A DNA stretch of 64,000 nt, from contig NZ_BJOR01000001.1 in NCBI RefSeq assembly GCF_006540305.1, positions 1,984,001-2,048,000 of the forward strand, read 5' to 3'. This DNA comes from Streptomyces sp. 6-11-2 (lineage in GTDB: Bacteria; Actinomycetota; Actinomycetes; Streptomycetales; Streptomycetaceae). Below the pieces are notes generated by a model. That model saw nothing but the letters and a program-made list of their open reading frames with translations, was not told the origin of the DNA and did not search any database. The position numbers were made by a program, and so were the translations under genes. Shown here one piece after another: positions 32,803 through 43,521 of the stretch; position 1 is the stretch's first letter; each line of letters opens with the position of its first letter.

Positions 32803-33174
32803 TCAGAGCGCGAAGAGCAGTGCGGCACTGAGCAGTACAACGAGTGCGGTGGCGAAGTGGATCCCGAAGGCGACGGCCCTCGTGCCGCCGTTGCGCAGCA
32901 CTATCAGGGTGTCACCGAGCGGTACGAGCGCCACGGCGACCATGAACCACGCCTCGGCACGGGCTCCGGCGAAGGCCAGCAGGACGAGGCCCAGCAGCCC
33001 GAAGGTGCCGTCCCGCAGGCCCTTGACCGACAGATAGGCGCGGGAGTCGCCGCGCGGGTCGGCCGGGACCCCGTAGCCGGCCGCAGAGGGGCCGGGCCGG
33101 AACAGGAAGCGGTAACCGAGGAATACACAGAACAGATCGAGCAGGACGGCCAGGGTGTACGCGGCGACGGTCAT
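32803..33174 (-). CDS. DUF4267-type small membrane protein
   Basis: 123 residues with about four hydrophobic helices (AAYTLAVLLDLFCVFLGYRF, FGLLGLVLLAFAGARAEAWF, MVAVALVPLGDTLIVL, IHFATALVVLLSAALLFAL). The motif GLRDGTFGLLGLVLL followed by PLGDTLIVLRNGG is what I associate with DUF4267. The ATG (MTVAAYTLAVLL) follows an AGGGGGAGAG site directly. It is divergent from a TetR gene with two palindromes between. Function unknown; tight control by a dedicated repressor suggests a role in response to some compound. Confidence 0.82.
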   Translation of the reverse strand: MTVAAYTLAVLLDLFCVFLGYRFLFRPGPSAAGYGVPADPRGDSRAYLSVKGLRDGTFGLLGLVLLAFAGARAEAWFMVAVALVPLGDTLIVLRNGGTRAVAFGIHFATALVVLLSAALLFAL

Positions 33175-33191
33175 CTCTCTCCCCCTCTTTG

Positions 33192-33204
33192 CTAGCAACG
33201 CTAG
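33192..33204. promoter_or_regulatory. TetR operator palindrome 1
   Basis: CTAGC-AAC-GCTAG, a perfect five-base inverted repeat with a three-base spacer, just before the DUF4267 gene. It matches palindrome 2 in both arms. Confidence 0.8.
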
Positions 33205-33241
33205 AGTTTAGAGTGAAGCTAACAGAACGTCGGCAGAAGTT

Positions 33242-33254
33242 CTAGCACTGCTAG
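33242..33254. promoter_or_regulatory. TetR operator palindrome 2
   Basis: CTAGC-ACT-GCTAG, with the same arms as palindrome 1 and centred 50 bases from it. It ends 10 bases before the TetR start codon, so binding here should block the repressor's own expression. Confidence 0.82.
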
Positions 33255-33264
33255 ACTCGGAATC

Positions 33265-33852
33265 ATGTCGATCCAGACTCGCCGGGAGCGCGAACGAGCG
33301 GAGCGCCGGCGGCTGATCGTGACGGCCGCACGGGAACTGGCGGAGGCCGAGGGCTGGGACGCGGTGACCACCCGCCGGCTGGCCGCCGAGATCGAGTACA
33401 GCCAGCCGGTCCTCTACAGCCACTTCACGAGCAAGGGCGCGATCATGGCGGCGGTCGCCGTCCAGGGTTTCGCGGAGCTGGGCGCCGAGATGCGCACGGC
33501 CCGCGAGGCGGCCGGGAGCACGCGCGAGGCGCTGGCCGCGGTGGGCGAGGCGTACACCGCCTTCGCACAGCGGCGCCCCGCGCTCTACGACGCGATGTTC
33601 ACGCACACGGTGGACCTGCCGTTCGCCACACCCGAGGCCCCGGCGGCCCTGTGGGAGGCGTTCGGCGAACTGCTGCGGGCCGTGGAGCCCATCGCGGCGA
33701 AGGACGACGACCCGGGCCTGCTGACGGAGACGTACTGGGCCGGGCTCCACGGCCTGGTGACCCTGATGCGCAGCGGCCGGCTGCCGCCGCAGGCCCACGA
33801 GCGCCGGCTCGCGCTGCTGATCGGTCACTTCGTGCCGCACGGCACGGACTGA
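33265..33852 (+). CDS. TetR-family transcriptional repressor
   Basis: 195 residues. The N-terminal helix-turn-helix spans about residues 10-58 (RRRLIVTAARELAEAEGWDA, VTTRRLAAEIEYSQPVLYSHF, TSKGAIMAAV). The C-terminal half resembles the TetR_C WHG group (WAGLHGLVTLMRSGRLPP). It is divergent from the DUF4267-cupin pair, and the 90-base gap holds two identical-armed palindromes, so it most likely represses both directions. The ligand is unknown. Confidence 0.92.
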   Translation: MSIQTRRERERAERRRLIVTAARELAEAEGWDAVTTRRLAAEIEYSQPVLYSHFTSKGAIMAAVAVQGFAELGAEMRTAREAAGSTREALAAVGEAYTAFAQRRPALYDAMFTHTVDLPFATPEAPAALWEAFGELLRAVEPIAAKDDDPGLLTETYWAGLHGLVTLMRSGRLPPQAHERRLALLIGHFVPHGTD

Positions 33853-33900
33853 ACAGGGCGGGCCCGGCCCGCGCTCAGGACCGGCGGACGGGCGGAACGG

Positions 33901-36150
33901 TCACTCGTCGGCGGCCGCCGCGGGCAGCGCGGCGGCGGGGCGCTGCCAGCCGCGTGATCCGCGCGCCCGCAGCCACGCCGTCGTCTCCTCCGGCGGCATC
34001 GCGGCCGCGACGAGCCAGCCCTGTACGGCGTCGCAGCCGAGGTCCCGCAGCCGTTCCCAGGTCTCGTCGTCCTCGACGCCCTCCGCGACGACCAGCAGCC
34101 CGAGGGAGTGCGCGAGGTCGACGGTGCAGCGCACGATCTCGGCGTCCTCCGTGTCGACCGCCAGTCGGGCCACGAACGAGCGGTCGATCTTCAGCTCGCT
34201 CACCGGCAGCCGGCGCAGGTGCACCAGCGAGGAGTAGCCGGTGCCGAAGTCGTCCAGGGACATCTTCACGCCGTGCCCGGTCAGCGCGTGCAGGGTGTCG
34301 GCGGCCCGCTGCGGGTCCTCCAGCAGGACGTGCTCGGTGATCTCCAATTGGAGCGCTCCCGCCGGCACGCCGTGCCGGGCCAGCCGGGCGGCCACCGAAC
34401 CGGCGAACCCGGGGATGTGCACATCACGCGGGGAGACGTTGACCGCGACCGGGACGTACAGGCCCTGGGCCCGCCACCGGGCGACCTGCGCGAGCGCGGT
34501 CTCCAGCACGTACTCCGTCAGATGGGGCATCAGACCCGAGGACTCGGCGATCGCTATGAACTCGTCCGGCGGCACCTTGCCGCGCTCGGGGTGCACCCAG
34601 CGGACCAGCGCCTCCAGGCCCGCGACCTGTCCGTCGAAGCGGACCTTCGGCTGGTAGTGCAGCTGGACCTCGTGGGCGTCGAGGGCCCGGCGCAGATCGC
34701 CCAGCAGCCCCAGCCGGTCGGGGGTGTTGGAGTCCCGCTTGGACTCGTAGACCTCCACGCCCGTGCGGTCCCGCTTGGCCTGGTACATCGCCACGTCCGC
34801 CCGGCGCAGCATGCCTTCGGCGTCCAGGGCGTGGTCGGGGAAGACGGCTACTCCGGCGCTGGCCTCCAGGACCAGGGTGAGCCCGTCGAGGTCGAGCGGG
34901 GAGCTGAGGACGGTGACCAGGGCGCGCGCGATACGGGTCGCGGACGTCGTGGAGTCGGCGACCGGCAGCAGCACGGCGAACTCGTCGCCGCCGAGCCGCG
35001 CCGCCTCCGCCCCGCGCGGCAGCGCCTGCCGCAGCCGGTCGGCGATCTGCAACAGCAGCCGGTCACCGGCGAGGTGACCGAGTGTGTCGTTGACCGAACG
35101 GAACCGGTCCAGGTCGATCAGCATCAGCGCGGACCGGGCGCCGATGCGTTCGGCGTCGTCCAGGGCGGTCCAGATGCGCTCCAGGAGCCACTGCCGGTTG
35201 GGCAGTCCGGTCAGCGGATCGCGCAGCTGCTCCTCGGCCCGGGCACGGGCTATCCACAGGGAGGAGTCGAGGGCGATCAGCGGGACGGCGAACAGCGGCA
35301 GCAGCACGGGTTTGGCCACGGCGACGACGCAGACCAGCGGGGAGATGCCGAGCAGGGCGACGGCGACCAGTCCCTGTCTGATCACGGCGGTGCGGGCGAC
35401 GGTGGACACTCCGCCGTTGCGGGAGTTGTGCACGAACCACAGCAGGGCGCGGGTGACCAGGAGGTAGGCGCCGGCGGCCAGCACCACCTGAGGCAGGGTG
35501 GAGGCGGTCCAACCGCCCGGGCTCCAGGGGCTCTCCACGGTCGGTACGCGGCCGAAGGCGCCCAGCATCAGGCCGCCGGCCCCGATGCCGAGGATGTCCA
35601 CCGCCCCGTGCAGCACGCCCTGCCGCCAGTGGTGGCGCCGGGCTGTGCCGACCAGGACGACGACGGTGAGGCTGACCATCCCGGCGGGCACCCAGCCGTA
35701 GAGCAGCAGCACGGCGACGGTGAGGGTGGCGCCGGAGCCGGTGCCGCCCCACCAGCGGGCCCGGCCGAGCATGACCAGGTGACCGACGATGACGCCGGTG
35801 AGCAGGGCCAGGGACCAGCCGACCGCGCCGGACGGGAAGAGCGCGTGGTGGTCGGTGAACGCCTGGTACACGCCGGCGCTCAGCGCGGCCCCGGCCGCCG
35901 CGACGATCGCCACGGGCAACGCGGAGCGGGCCCGGTGCCGTTCGGGTTCCTCGCCGGGCAGCCCGGAGAAACGTTCGACGGTCGTATGTGCGGAGGCGCG
36001 GGCGCGGGCGACGGTGTACTGTCCGGCGGCAATGCGTCCGGCGCGCTCCATGGCGCCCGGACGCTCCGGCGTCCGCGCCCGTCTCCCCCACCATGCGCCG
36101 GCCATCCGGCGCAGCCGTGAGTGCGGGGCGGCGCTCTCGGTCGGTTCCAT
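33901..36150 (-). CDS. rmdB: membrane GGDEF-EAL c-di-GMP phosphodiesterase, RmdB-like
   Basis: 749 residues: a basic cytoplasmic N-terminus, six to eight membrane helices (about 75-305), GGDEF (motif near residue 387, [12 protein letters not shown]) and EAL (from about 485). The EAL domain keeps the catalytic signatures: EALVRW (near 513), LEITEHVLLED, DDFGTGYSS (near 632), LKIDRSFV and VVAEGVE. It should therefore hydrolyse c-di-GMP, and the GGDEF motif is also intact. Placement beside ligA matches S. coelicolor SCO5495 (RmdB), reported to be a phosphodiesterase affecting development. The start MEPTESAAPHSRLRR follows AGAGGGA; upstream in-frame codons lack similarity. A second c-di-GMP protein (cdgE) lies about 17 kb away. 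Confidence 0.92.
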   Translation of the reverse strand: MEPTESAAPHSRLRRMAGAWWGRRARTPERPGAMERAGRIAAGQYTVARARASAHTTVERFSGLPGEEPERHRARSALPVAIVAAAGAALSAGVYQAFTDHHALFPSGAVGWSLALLTGVIVGHLVMLGRARWWGGTGSGATLTVAVLLLYGWVPAGMVSLTVVVLVGTARRHHWRQGVLHGAVDILGIGAGGLMLGAFGRVPTVESPWSPGGWTASTLPQVVLAAGAYLLVTRALLWFVHNSRNGGVSTVARTAVIRQGLVAVALLGISPLVCVVAVAKPVLLPLFAVPLIALDSSLWIARARAEEQLRDPLTGLPNRQWLLERIWTALDDAERIGARSALMLIDLDRFRSVNDTLGHLAGDRLLLQIADRLRQALPRGAEAARLGGDEFAVLLPVADSTTSATRIARALVTVLSSPLDLDGLTLVLEASAGVAVFPDHALDAEGMLRRADVAMYQAKRDRTGVEVYESKRDSNTPDRLGLLGDLRRALDAHEVQLHYQPKVRFDGQVAGLEALVRWVHPERGKVPPDEFIAIAESSGLMPHLTEYVLETALAQVARWRAQGLYVPVAVNVSPRDVHIPGFAGSVAARLARHGVPAGALQLEITEHVLLEDPQRAADTLHALTGHGVKMSLDDFGTGYSSLVHLRRLPVSELKIDRSFVARLAVDTEDAEIVRCTVDLAHSLGLLVVAEGVEDDETWERLRDLGCDAVQGWLVAAAMPPEETTAWLRARGSRGWQRPAAALPAAAADE

Positions 36151-36364
36151 TCCCGTCCCTCTCACAGCCGGCGGTGCCCACGCCACGCGGCCCGATGCCC
36201 CACGACCCCTGGACGGCACCGCGCTGGAAAACCCTTCCACGCACTCCTGACGAGCACGGGGATGCCCCGACCGCGGTTGGGCACGGCGGGCGCACAGCTC
36301 AACAGTAGGCCGCAGAAGGCTTCCACGGGCAGCGGTCGTCGACGGTTGCCCGAATGCGCCCCGG

Positions 36365-36400
36365 CCACCCGTATGCATCTGGTATGCGCCGAACGGGTGG
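36365..36400 (-). terminator. candidate hairpin after ligA
   Basis: CCACCCGT (36365-36372) and ACGGGTGG (36393-36400) pair perfectly around a 20-base loop. It lies 10 bases past the ligA stop. The rest of the 260-base gap up to the rmdB start shows no gene and should include the rmdB promoter. Confidence 0.5.
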
Positions 36401-36410
36401 AGTTCAACCC

Positions 36411-38621
<2,211 letters not shown>

Positions 38622-39629
38622 TTACTCTGGGTTGTCCGCGAGCGATCTCGCCGCCCGGACGCAGTGGGCGAGCGCCTGGCGCGCGTACGCGGGAGAAGCG
38701 CCCGCGAGTCCGCACGCCGGGGTGACCGTGACCGCCTCGGCGAGAAGCTCCGGCCGCAGCCCCAGCCTGCGCCACATCGTCCTGACACCCATGACGCTAC
38801 CGGCAGGGTCTGACAACGGGCCGTCCGTGCCGGGGACGACACCGGCGAAGAGGCGGGTGCCCGCCTCGACCGCTTCTCCGATCACCTCGTCGTCACGCTC
38901 GGTGAGGAGCGAGATGTCGAGGGAGACCGCCGCGGCGCCCGCGCGGCGCAGCAGTGCGAGCGGGACGTCCGGAGCGCACGAGTGGACCACGACAGGCCCC
39001 TGGTCGTGCGCCCCGAGGACGTCCCGGAGCGTGGCCTCCACGATCTGCCGGTCGACGGCGCGGTGGGTCCGGTAGCCGCTGGCGCTCCGCACCTGCCCGC
39101 GCAGGACGGCGGTCAGGGACGGCTCGTCGAGTTGGAGGACGAGCCCGGCGCCGGGAACGCGCCGGCGCACCTCCGCGAGATGGAGCCGCAACCCCTCGGC
39201 GAGCGAGGCGGCCAGGTCCCGGCACGCGCCGGGATCGGACAGGACCGCCTCGCCGTTCTTGAGCTCCAGGGCGGCGGCGAGGGTCCACGGCCCCACCGCC
39301 TGCACCTTCAGCGCGCCCTCGTACCCCTGGGTGAACTCCTCCAGGGCGTCGAGGTCCTCCCCGAGCCAGGACCGGGCCCGCCTGGTGTCCCGGCCCGGGC
39401 GGTCCCCGAGCCGCCAGCCGCTGGGCTCCACGCGCGCGTACAGCTCGACGAGCATCCCCGCGGTACGCCCGATCATGTCCGCGCCGGGCCCGCGTGCGGG
39501 CAGCTCGGGCAGGAAGGGGAAGTCCTCGAAGGTGCCCGTGACGGTCTTGGCGGCCTCCCGGGCGTCCCCACCGGGCATGGACCCGACGCCGGTGGCGGCA
39601 CCGAACCTGAACTGGCTGTTCTCGCTCAC
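38622..39629 (-). CDS. cobalamin-independent methionine synthase (MetE C-terminal) family protein
   Basis: 335 residues resembling only the catalytic C-terminal barrel of MetE/UROD-superfamily proteins. The start FGAATGVGSMPGGDAREA is typical of the short stand-alone form. Candidate zinc/thiol-activation ligands are His-Ser-Cys in PVVVHSCAPDVPLALL and Cys in VTPACGLAGASPAYA. It lacks the folate-binding N-terminal half of true MetE, so it may use another methyl donor or act in methyltransfer of small thiols. The start is a GTG (VSENSQFRF). It is 15 bases upstream of ligA; this pairing is one I recall from other Streptomyces. Confidence 0.85.
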   Translation of the reverse strand: MSENSQFRFGAATGVGSMPGGDAREAAKTVTGTFEDFPFLPELPARGPGADMIGRTAGMLVELYARVEPSGWRLGDRPGRDTRRARSWLGEDLDALEEFTQGYEGALKVQAVGPWTLAAALELKNGEAVLSDPGACRDLAASLAEGLRLHLAEVRRRVPGAGLVLQLDEPSLTAVLRGQVRSASGYRTHRAVDRQIVEATLRDVLGAHDQGPVVVHSCAPDVPLALLRRAGAAAVSLDISLLTERDDEVIGEAVEAGTRLFAGVVPGTDGPLSDPAGSVMGVRTMWRRLGLRPELLAEAVTVTPACGLAGASPAYARQALAHCVRAARSLADNPE

Positions 39630-39708
39630 CCGGGAAGACTACGCAACCCCGCGGGGGCAGCGCCGCCTCAGGGGGCGGCAGCCTTCGGGGACCGCCCCCG
39701 GCCGTCCG

Positions 39709-40398
39709 TCACAGGCCCGGGCGGACCGTCAGGTCGTTGACCTCCGCGTCCCGCGGCAGGTCGAGCGCCATGACGATGGTCGTGGCGACGGAGTCGGGGG
39801 CGATCCACTTCCCCGGGTCGTACTCCTTGCCCTCCTGCTGGTGCACCTTGGCCTGCATACGGCTGGCGGTGCGGCCCGGGTAGACCGAGGTGACCCGGAC
39901 GCCGTTGGCGTGCTCCTCGTGGCGCAGCGAGTCCGCCAGCGCCTTCAGGCCGTGCTTGGAGGCGGCGTACGCGGACCAGTCGGCGTGGGCGCTCAGGCCC
40001 GCGCCCGAGTTCACGAACACCACGTGGCCGCGCGAGGCGCGCAGTTGGGGCAGGAAGTGGCGGGTCAGTTCGGCGGGGGAGATCAGGTTGACGTCGAGCT
40101 GGTGGCGCCAGGTCTTCGGGGTGAGCTCGCCGACCGGGCCGAGGTCGACCACGCCCGCGACATGGAGCAGGGAGTCCACCTGGTCGGGCAGCGCCTGGTG
40201 CGAGAACGCCCAGCTCAACCGGTCGGGGTCGGCCAGGTCGCCGACGAGCGTCCGGGCGCCGGGGAACGCGGCGGCCAGTTCCTTGGCCCGGCCGGCGTCG
40301 CGCGCGTGCAGCACGAGCTCGTCCCCGCGCGCGTGCAGGCGGCGGGCGACGGCCGCGCCGATGCCGGAGCCGGCCCCGGTGATCACATGAGTAGCCAT
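39709..40398 (-). CDS. short-chain dehydrogenase/reductase
   Basis: 229 residues with a classical SDR layout: NAD(P) motif VITGAGSGIGAAVARRL, the NAG-like loop LLHVAGVVDLGPV, catalytic Ser in VFVNSGAGLSAHADW and the Y-x3-K pair in YAASKHGLK. The PG motif (VYPGRTAS) follows. The ATG at 40398 (MATHVITGAGSG) is chosen over one three codons upstream. Substrate unknown. It is 24 bases downstream of the LOG-family gene on the same strand. Confidence 0.92.
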   Translation of the reverse strand: MATHVITGAGSGIGAAVARRLHARGDELVLHARDAGRAKELAAAFPGARTLVGDLADPDRLSWAFSHQALPDQVDSLLHVAGVVDLGPVGELTPKTWRHQLDVNLISPAELTRHFLPQLRASRGHVVFVNSGAGLSAHADWSAYAASKHGLKALADSLRHEEHANGVRVTSVYPGRTASRMQAKVHQQEGKEYDPGKWIAPDSVATTIVMALDLPRDAEVNDLTVRPGL

Positions 40399-40422
40399 GC
40401 CCGCCATGCTCGCATCACCGGC

Positions 40423-40962
40423 TCAGCTGCCGCCGAGCGCCTCGTCCAGATACGCCATCGCGCCCGCGGGCTCCTCGGCGAAGAACACCAGCTCGGCGAG
40501 CGGCCGGGGCAGGAACCCGTCCTCCTCCATGCGGCGGAACTGCTGCTTGAGACCGTCGTAGAAGCCGTCGGTGTTCAGCAGCACCACCGGCTTGCCGGTC
40601 CGGCCGTGCTTCTTCAGCTCCAGGATCTCGGTGGCCTCGTCGAGCGTCCCGGTGCCGCCCACCATGATCACGACCGCGTCGGCCTTCTCCAGGAGCAGTT
40701 TCTTGCGCTCGGCGAGGTCCCGGGCGATCACCATCTCGTCCGCGCCGGGCCGCGCCTTCGCCGACAGGAAGTCGACCGACACTCCGACGAGCCGGCCGCC
40801 CGCCTCCTGCACACCGTCCGCGACCACCTTCATCAGCCCGGTGTCGGAACCGCCCCAGACCAGGCTGTGCCCGCCCTTGCCGATCAGCCGGGCGAAGTCC
40901 CGCGCGGGGCGGGTGTAGCGGTCGTCGAGGTCGGCGGCGGAGAGGAAGACGCAGATGTTCAT
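40423..40962 (-). CDS. LOG-family protein (nucleoside monophosphate phosphoribohydrolase)
   Basis: 179 residues of the Rossmann-like LOG family, whose characterised members cut cytokinin riboside or other purine nucleotide 5'-monophosphates to free base plus ribose 5-phosphate. The diagnostic motif is VGGTGTLDEATE (PGGxGTxxE with Val for Pro), preceded by the conserved Arg in LAERKKLLLEKADAVVIM. The N-terminal strand NICVFLSAADLDDRY is shorter than the usual FCGS-containing opening, so activity on the canonical substrate is not certain. The start ATG (MNICVFL) is clear. It is probably co-transcribed with the SDR gene downstream. Confidence 0.88.
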   Translation of the reverse strand: MNICVFLSAADLDDRYTRPARDFARLIGKGGHSLVWGGSDTGLMKVVADGVQEAGGRLVGVSVDFLSAKARPGADEMVIARDLAERKKLLLEKADAVVIMVGGTGTLDEATEILELKKHGRTGKPVVLLNTDGFYDGLKQQFRRMEEDGFLPRPLAELVFFAEEPAGAMAYLDEALGGS

Positions 40963-41036
40963 GCGCCCACGGTACGCGGCGGGGCAACCGGTCCCGTGGG
41001 CGGGAAGAAGCGGGGCCCGGCGGGTGCTGTACGGGT

Positions 41037-41360
41037 ATGAGCCAAGGACACACGATCACGATCGACAAGAACGATGAGCACGTGCGTGTGGCGCGCGGCG
41101 GCCAGGTCCTCGCGGAGAGCGACCGCGCCCTGGTACTGCGCGAGACGGGGTGCCCCCCGCGCTACTACCTGCCGCCCGAGGACGTGCGCCTCGACCTGCT
41201 GACGGCGTCCGACACGCACACGTACTGCCCCTTCAAGGGCACGGCGTCCTACTGGTCCCTGCCCGACGCGGCGGACCTGGTGTGGGCCTACCCCGACCCG
41301 AAGCCGGACGTCGCCGAGATCAAGGACCACCTGTGCTTCTACGAAGTGGAAGTGTTGTGA
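41037..41360 (+). CDS. DUF427 domain protein
   Basis: 107 residues covering a single DUF427 domain: VRVARGGQVLAESDRALVLRE at the start, the motif PPRYYLPPEDVRLDLL, then the characteristic DTHTYCPFKGTASYWS with its conserved Cys. The function of this small beta-rich protein is unknown. It is monocistronic-looking, divergent from the LOG gene, with an ATG following a short leader. Confidence 0.92.
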   Translation: MSQGHTITIDKNDEHVRVARGGQVLAESDRALVLRETGCPPRYYLPPEDVRLDLLTASDTHTYCPFKGTASYWSLPDAADLVWAYPDPKPDVAEIKDHLCFYEVEVL

Positions 41361-41398
41361 CCCGATGAGGCCGCCGCGGCGTGGCAGTCTTCACTGGC

Positions 41399-42187
41399 AT
41401 GACCGGCATGGACAAGAAGACCGTCTCGCGTGACGGCACACCCCTCGCCTACCGCGGTACCGGACAGGGCCCGGTGGTCGTCCTCGTCAGCGGTGCGATG
41501 TCGACGGGTGCCACGCTGGCGCCACTGGCGGCGGCGTTGCCGGACCGCTTCGACGCCGTCGTCTACGACCGCCGGGGCCGCGGCGCGAGCGGGGACACGG
41601 CGCCCTACGCGGTGGAGCGCGAGGTCGAGGACCTGGCCGCGCTGATCGACGCGGTGGGCGGCGAGGCGGCGCTGTACGGCGTCTCCTCCGGCGGCGCGCT
41701 GGCCCTCAGGGCGACGGCAAGCGGACTGCCGATCCGTCAGGTCGCCGTCTACGAGCCGCCGTTCGCCGTGCACGAGGGCGGCGATCGGGAGCGCGCCGAG
41801 TACACCGGCAAGCTGTCCGCGGCGCTCGCCGAGGGCCGGCGCGGGGACGCGGTGGAGCTGTTCCTCCTCCTGACCGGGCTGGCCCCGCAGATGATCGCCA
41901 GCGCCCGCCAGTCCCCCATGTGGGCGGGCATGGAGGCGATCGCGCCCACACTCGCCCACGACGACGCGGTGATGGGGAACGGGCTGGTCCCCCGCGACCT
42001 GCTGGCCTCGGTGACCGTGCCGGTCCTGTCCGTGGCGGGCAGCGCGAGCCCGGCCTGGCTGCGTGAGGCGGCCAGGGCGGTCGCCCAGGCCGCGCCCCGG
42101 GGCACGTACCGGGCCCTGGAGGGCCAGACCCACGCGGTGGAACCGGAGGCACTGGCACCGGTGCTGGCGGATTTCTTCGCGCCCTGA
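41399..42187 (+). CDS. alpha/beta hydrolase
   Basis: 262 residues with the alpha/beta-hydrolase fold. The oxyanion-hole region is VVLVSGAMSTGAT, the nucleophile elbow is LYGVSSGGALALR (Ser of G-x-S-x-G), and the catalytic His is near the C-terminus in EGQTHAVEPEAL. No signal peptide, so it is cytoplasmic. The start MTGMDKKTVSRDGTPLAY is preferred to a GTG six codons upstream. Substrate unknown. It follows the DUF427 gene by 38 bases on the same strand. Confidence 0.9.
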   Translation: MTGMDKKTVSRDGTPLAYRGTGQGPVVVLVSGAMSTGATLAPLAAALPDRFDAVVYDRRGRGASGDTAPYAVEREVEDLAALIDAVGGEAALYGVSSGGALALRATASGLPIRQVAVYEPPFAVHEGGDRERAEYTGKLSAALAEGRRGDAVELFLLLTGLAPQMIASARQSPMWAGMEAIAPTLAHDDAVMGNGLVPRDLLASVTVPVLSVAGSASPAWLREAARAVAQAAPRGTYRALEGQTHAVEPEALAPVLADFFAP

Positions 42188-42495
42188 ACAGCACACTTCC
42201 CGAACCGAACAGGCCGTTGCCACAGGTCCTCACGCCCGCCGGCCTCCCGAGCCGTCACGGCCGCGCGGTGTTCTCGTACCGGACAGCCGGGCGCCGGCCA
42301 GGACGGCCGTGTCCCCGGTCGCGGCCGGCCTCCGTGTCCGCGCGGCCCGGCCGGTTCACGGTCCCGGCGCGGTCCCCGCCGGCGGCGCTGCGGGCCGGGG
42401 CCGGAAATGCGCCGAGCCCCGTCCTTGTTGGCGACCACCGAGACGGCGACCCGCCCGACGGGTGCCGCCCCGCGACCGGAAGGGACATCCCCGCC
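42188..42495. other. 308-base non-coding gap
   Basis: Between the hydrolase stop and the next gene's ATG. It is GC-rich, with many short GGCCGG-type words, and has no frame with a ribosome binding site. The promoter of the downstream reductase gene is presumed here; I cannot place -10/-35 elements. Confidence 0.5.
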
Positions 42496-43434
42496 ATGCC
42501 CAGCACCACTCCCGACATCACCGAAGCCGCTTCCGCTCCGGATGCCCCCCACCCCTGGACCGTGGCCGTGCTCGGCCCCGGCGGTGTCGGCGGGCTGCTC
42601 GCCGCGCTGCTGTCCCGGGCGGGTCACCGGGTGATCTGCCTGGCCGGGGACGCGACGGCACGGTCCCTGAGCGAGGGCGGGGTACGGGTGCACAGCGGCC
42701 AGTTCGGGGACTTCACCGCCAGGGTCGAGGCGGACACCGAGCTGCGGGAACCGGTCGACCTGTGCGTGGTGACCGTCAAGCACACCAGCCTGGACGCCGC
42801 GCTGGACCGGGTCCCGCCGGCCATGCTCGGCACGGACGGCCTCGTCCTGCCGCTCCTCAACGGCGTCGAGCACCCCGGGACCCTGCGCCGCCGCTACGGC
42901 GACGACCGGGTGGCCGCGGGCGTCATCCGCGTCGAGTCGACCCGCGTCGCGCCCGGTGTCGTCGAGCACGGAAGCCCGTTCACCGAGATCGATCTGGCCG
43001 GGACGACCGCGCGCCCGCTCGGTGACCTGACCGCCGTGCTGGAGTCCGCCGGGGTGCGGACCCGCCTGGCCGAGTCCGAGACCGCCGTCCTCTGGGCGAA
43101 GCTGGCCTTCCTCGCCCCCTTCGCCCTCCTCACCACCCGCTACGACGCCCCCATCGGCATGGTCCGCACCGGCCACCGCGAAGAACTGGTCGCCCTCGTC
43201 GACGAGATCACCGCCGTCGGCCGCGCGGCCGGGGCGCCGCTCGACGCGGACCGGACGCTGGCGATGTACGACGCGTTTCCGGCCAGGATGAAGTCCTCGA
43301 TGCAGCGTGACGCCGAGGCGGGCCGCGCCCTGGAACTCGACGCGATCGGCGGTGCCGTGCTGCGCGCCGCCAAGCGGCACGGCGTTCCGGCGCCGACGGC
43401 TGCCCGGCTGGTGTCCGAACTGACACCCGTGTGA
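42496..43434 (+). CDS. 2-dehydropantoate 2-reductase (ketopantoate reductase) family protein
   Basis: 312 residues. The N-terminal NADPH-binding motif is VAVLGPGGVGGLLAALLSRAG, followed by the family motif DLCVVTVKHTSLDAAL with the catalytic Lys. LLNGVEHPGTL (NG motif) and the C-terminal substrate-binding helices (YDAFPARMKSSMQRDAEAGR, ELDAIGGAVLRAAKRHGVPAP) complete the pattern. It would reduce ketopantoate to pantoate for coenzyme A synthesis, but family members with other substrates exist and no pantothenate genes are nearby. The ATG has AAGGGA 10 bases upstream; earlier in-frame starts run through non-conserved sequence. Confidence 0.85.
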   Translation: MPSTTPDITEAASAPDAPHPWTVAVLGPGGVGGLLAALLSRAGHRVICLAGDATARSLSEGGVRVHSGQFGDFTARVEADTELREPVDLCVVTVKHTSLDAALDRVPPAMLGTDGLVLPLLNGVEHPGTLRRRYGDDRVAAGVIRVESTRVAPGVVEHGSPFTEIDLAGTTARPLGDLTAVLESAGVRTRLAESETAVLWAKLAFLAPFALLTTRYDAPIGMVRTGHREELVALVDEITAVGRAAGAPLDADRTLAMYDAFPARMKSSMQRDAEAGRALELDAIGGAVLRAAKRHGVPAPTAARLVSELTPV

Positions 43435-43521
43435 CCAACCCAACGTATTTCAAGAAGAGTTGGCGACCCTAGACTCCCTGCGCGGGAGCGGCGAACGACC
43501 GCGCCCGCACGGGGAGCAGCC

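Noticed and set aside
39709..43434. SDR, LOG, DUF427, hydrolase and reductase genes as a biosynthetic cluster
   Set aside because: They lie on both strands with separate promoters, have no core biosynthetic enzyme, and the gene types are common in Streptomyces housekeeping regions.
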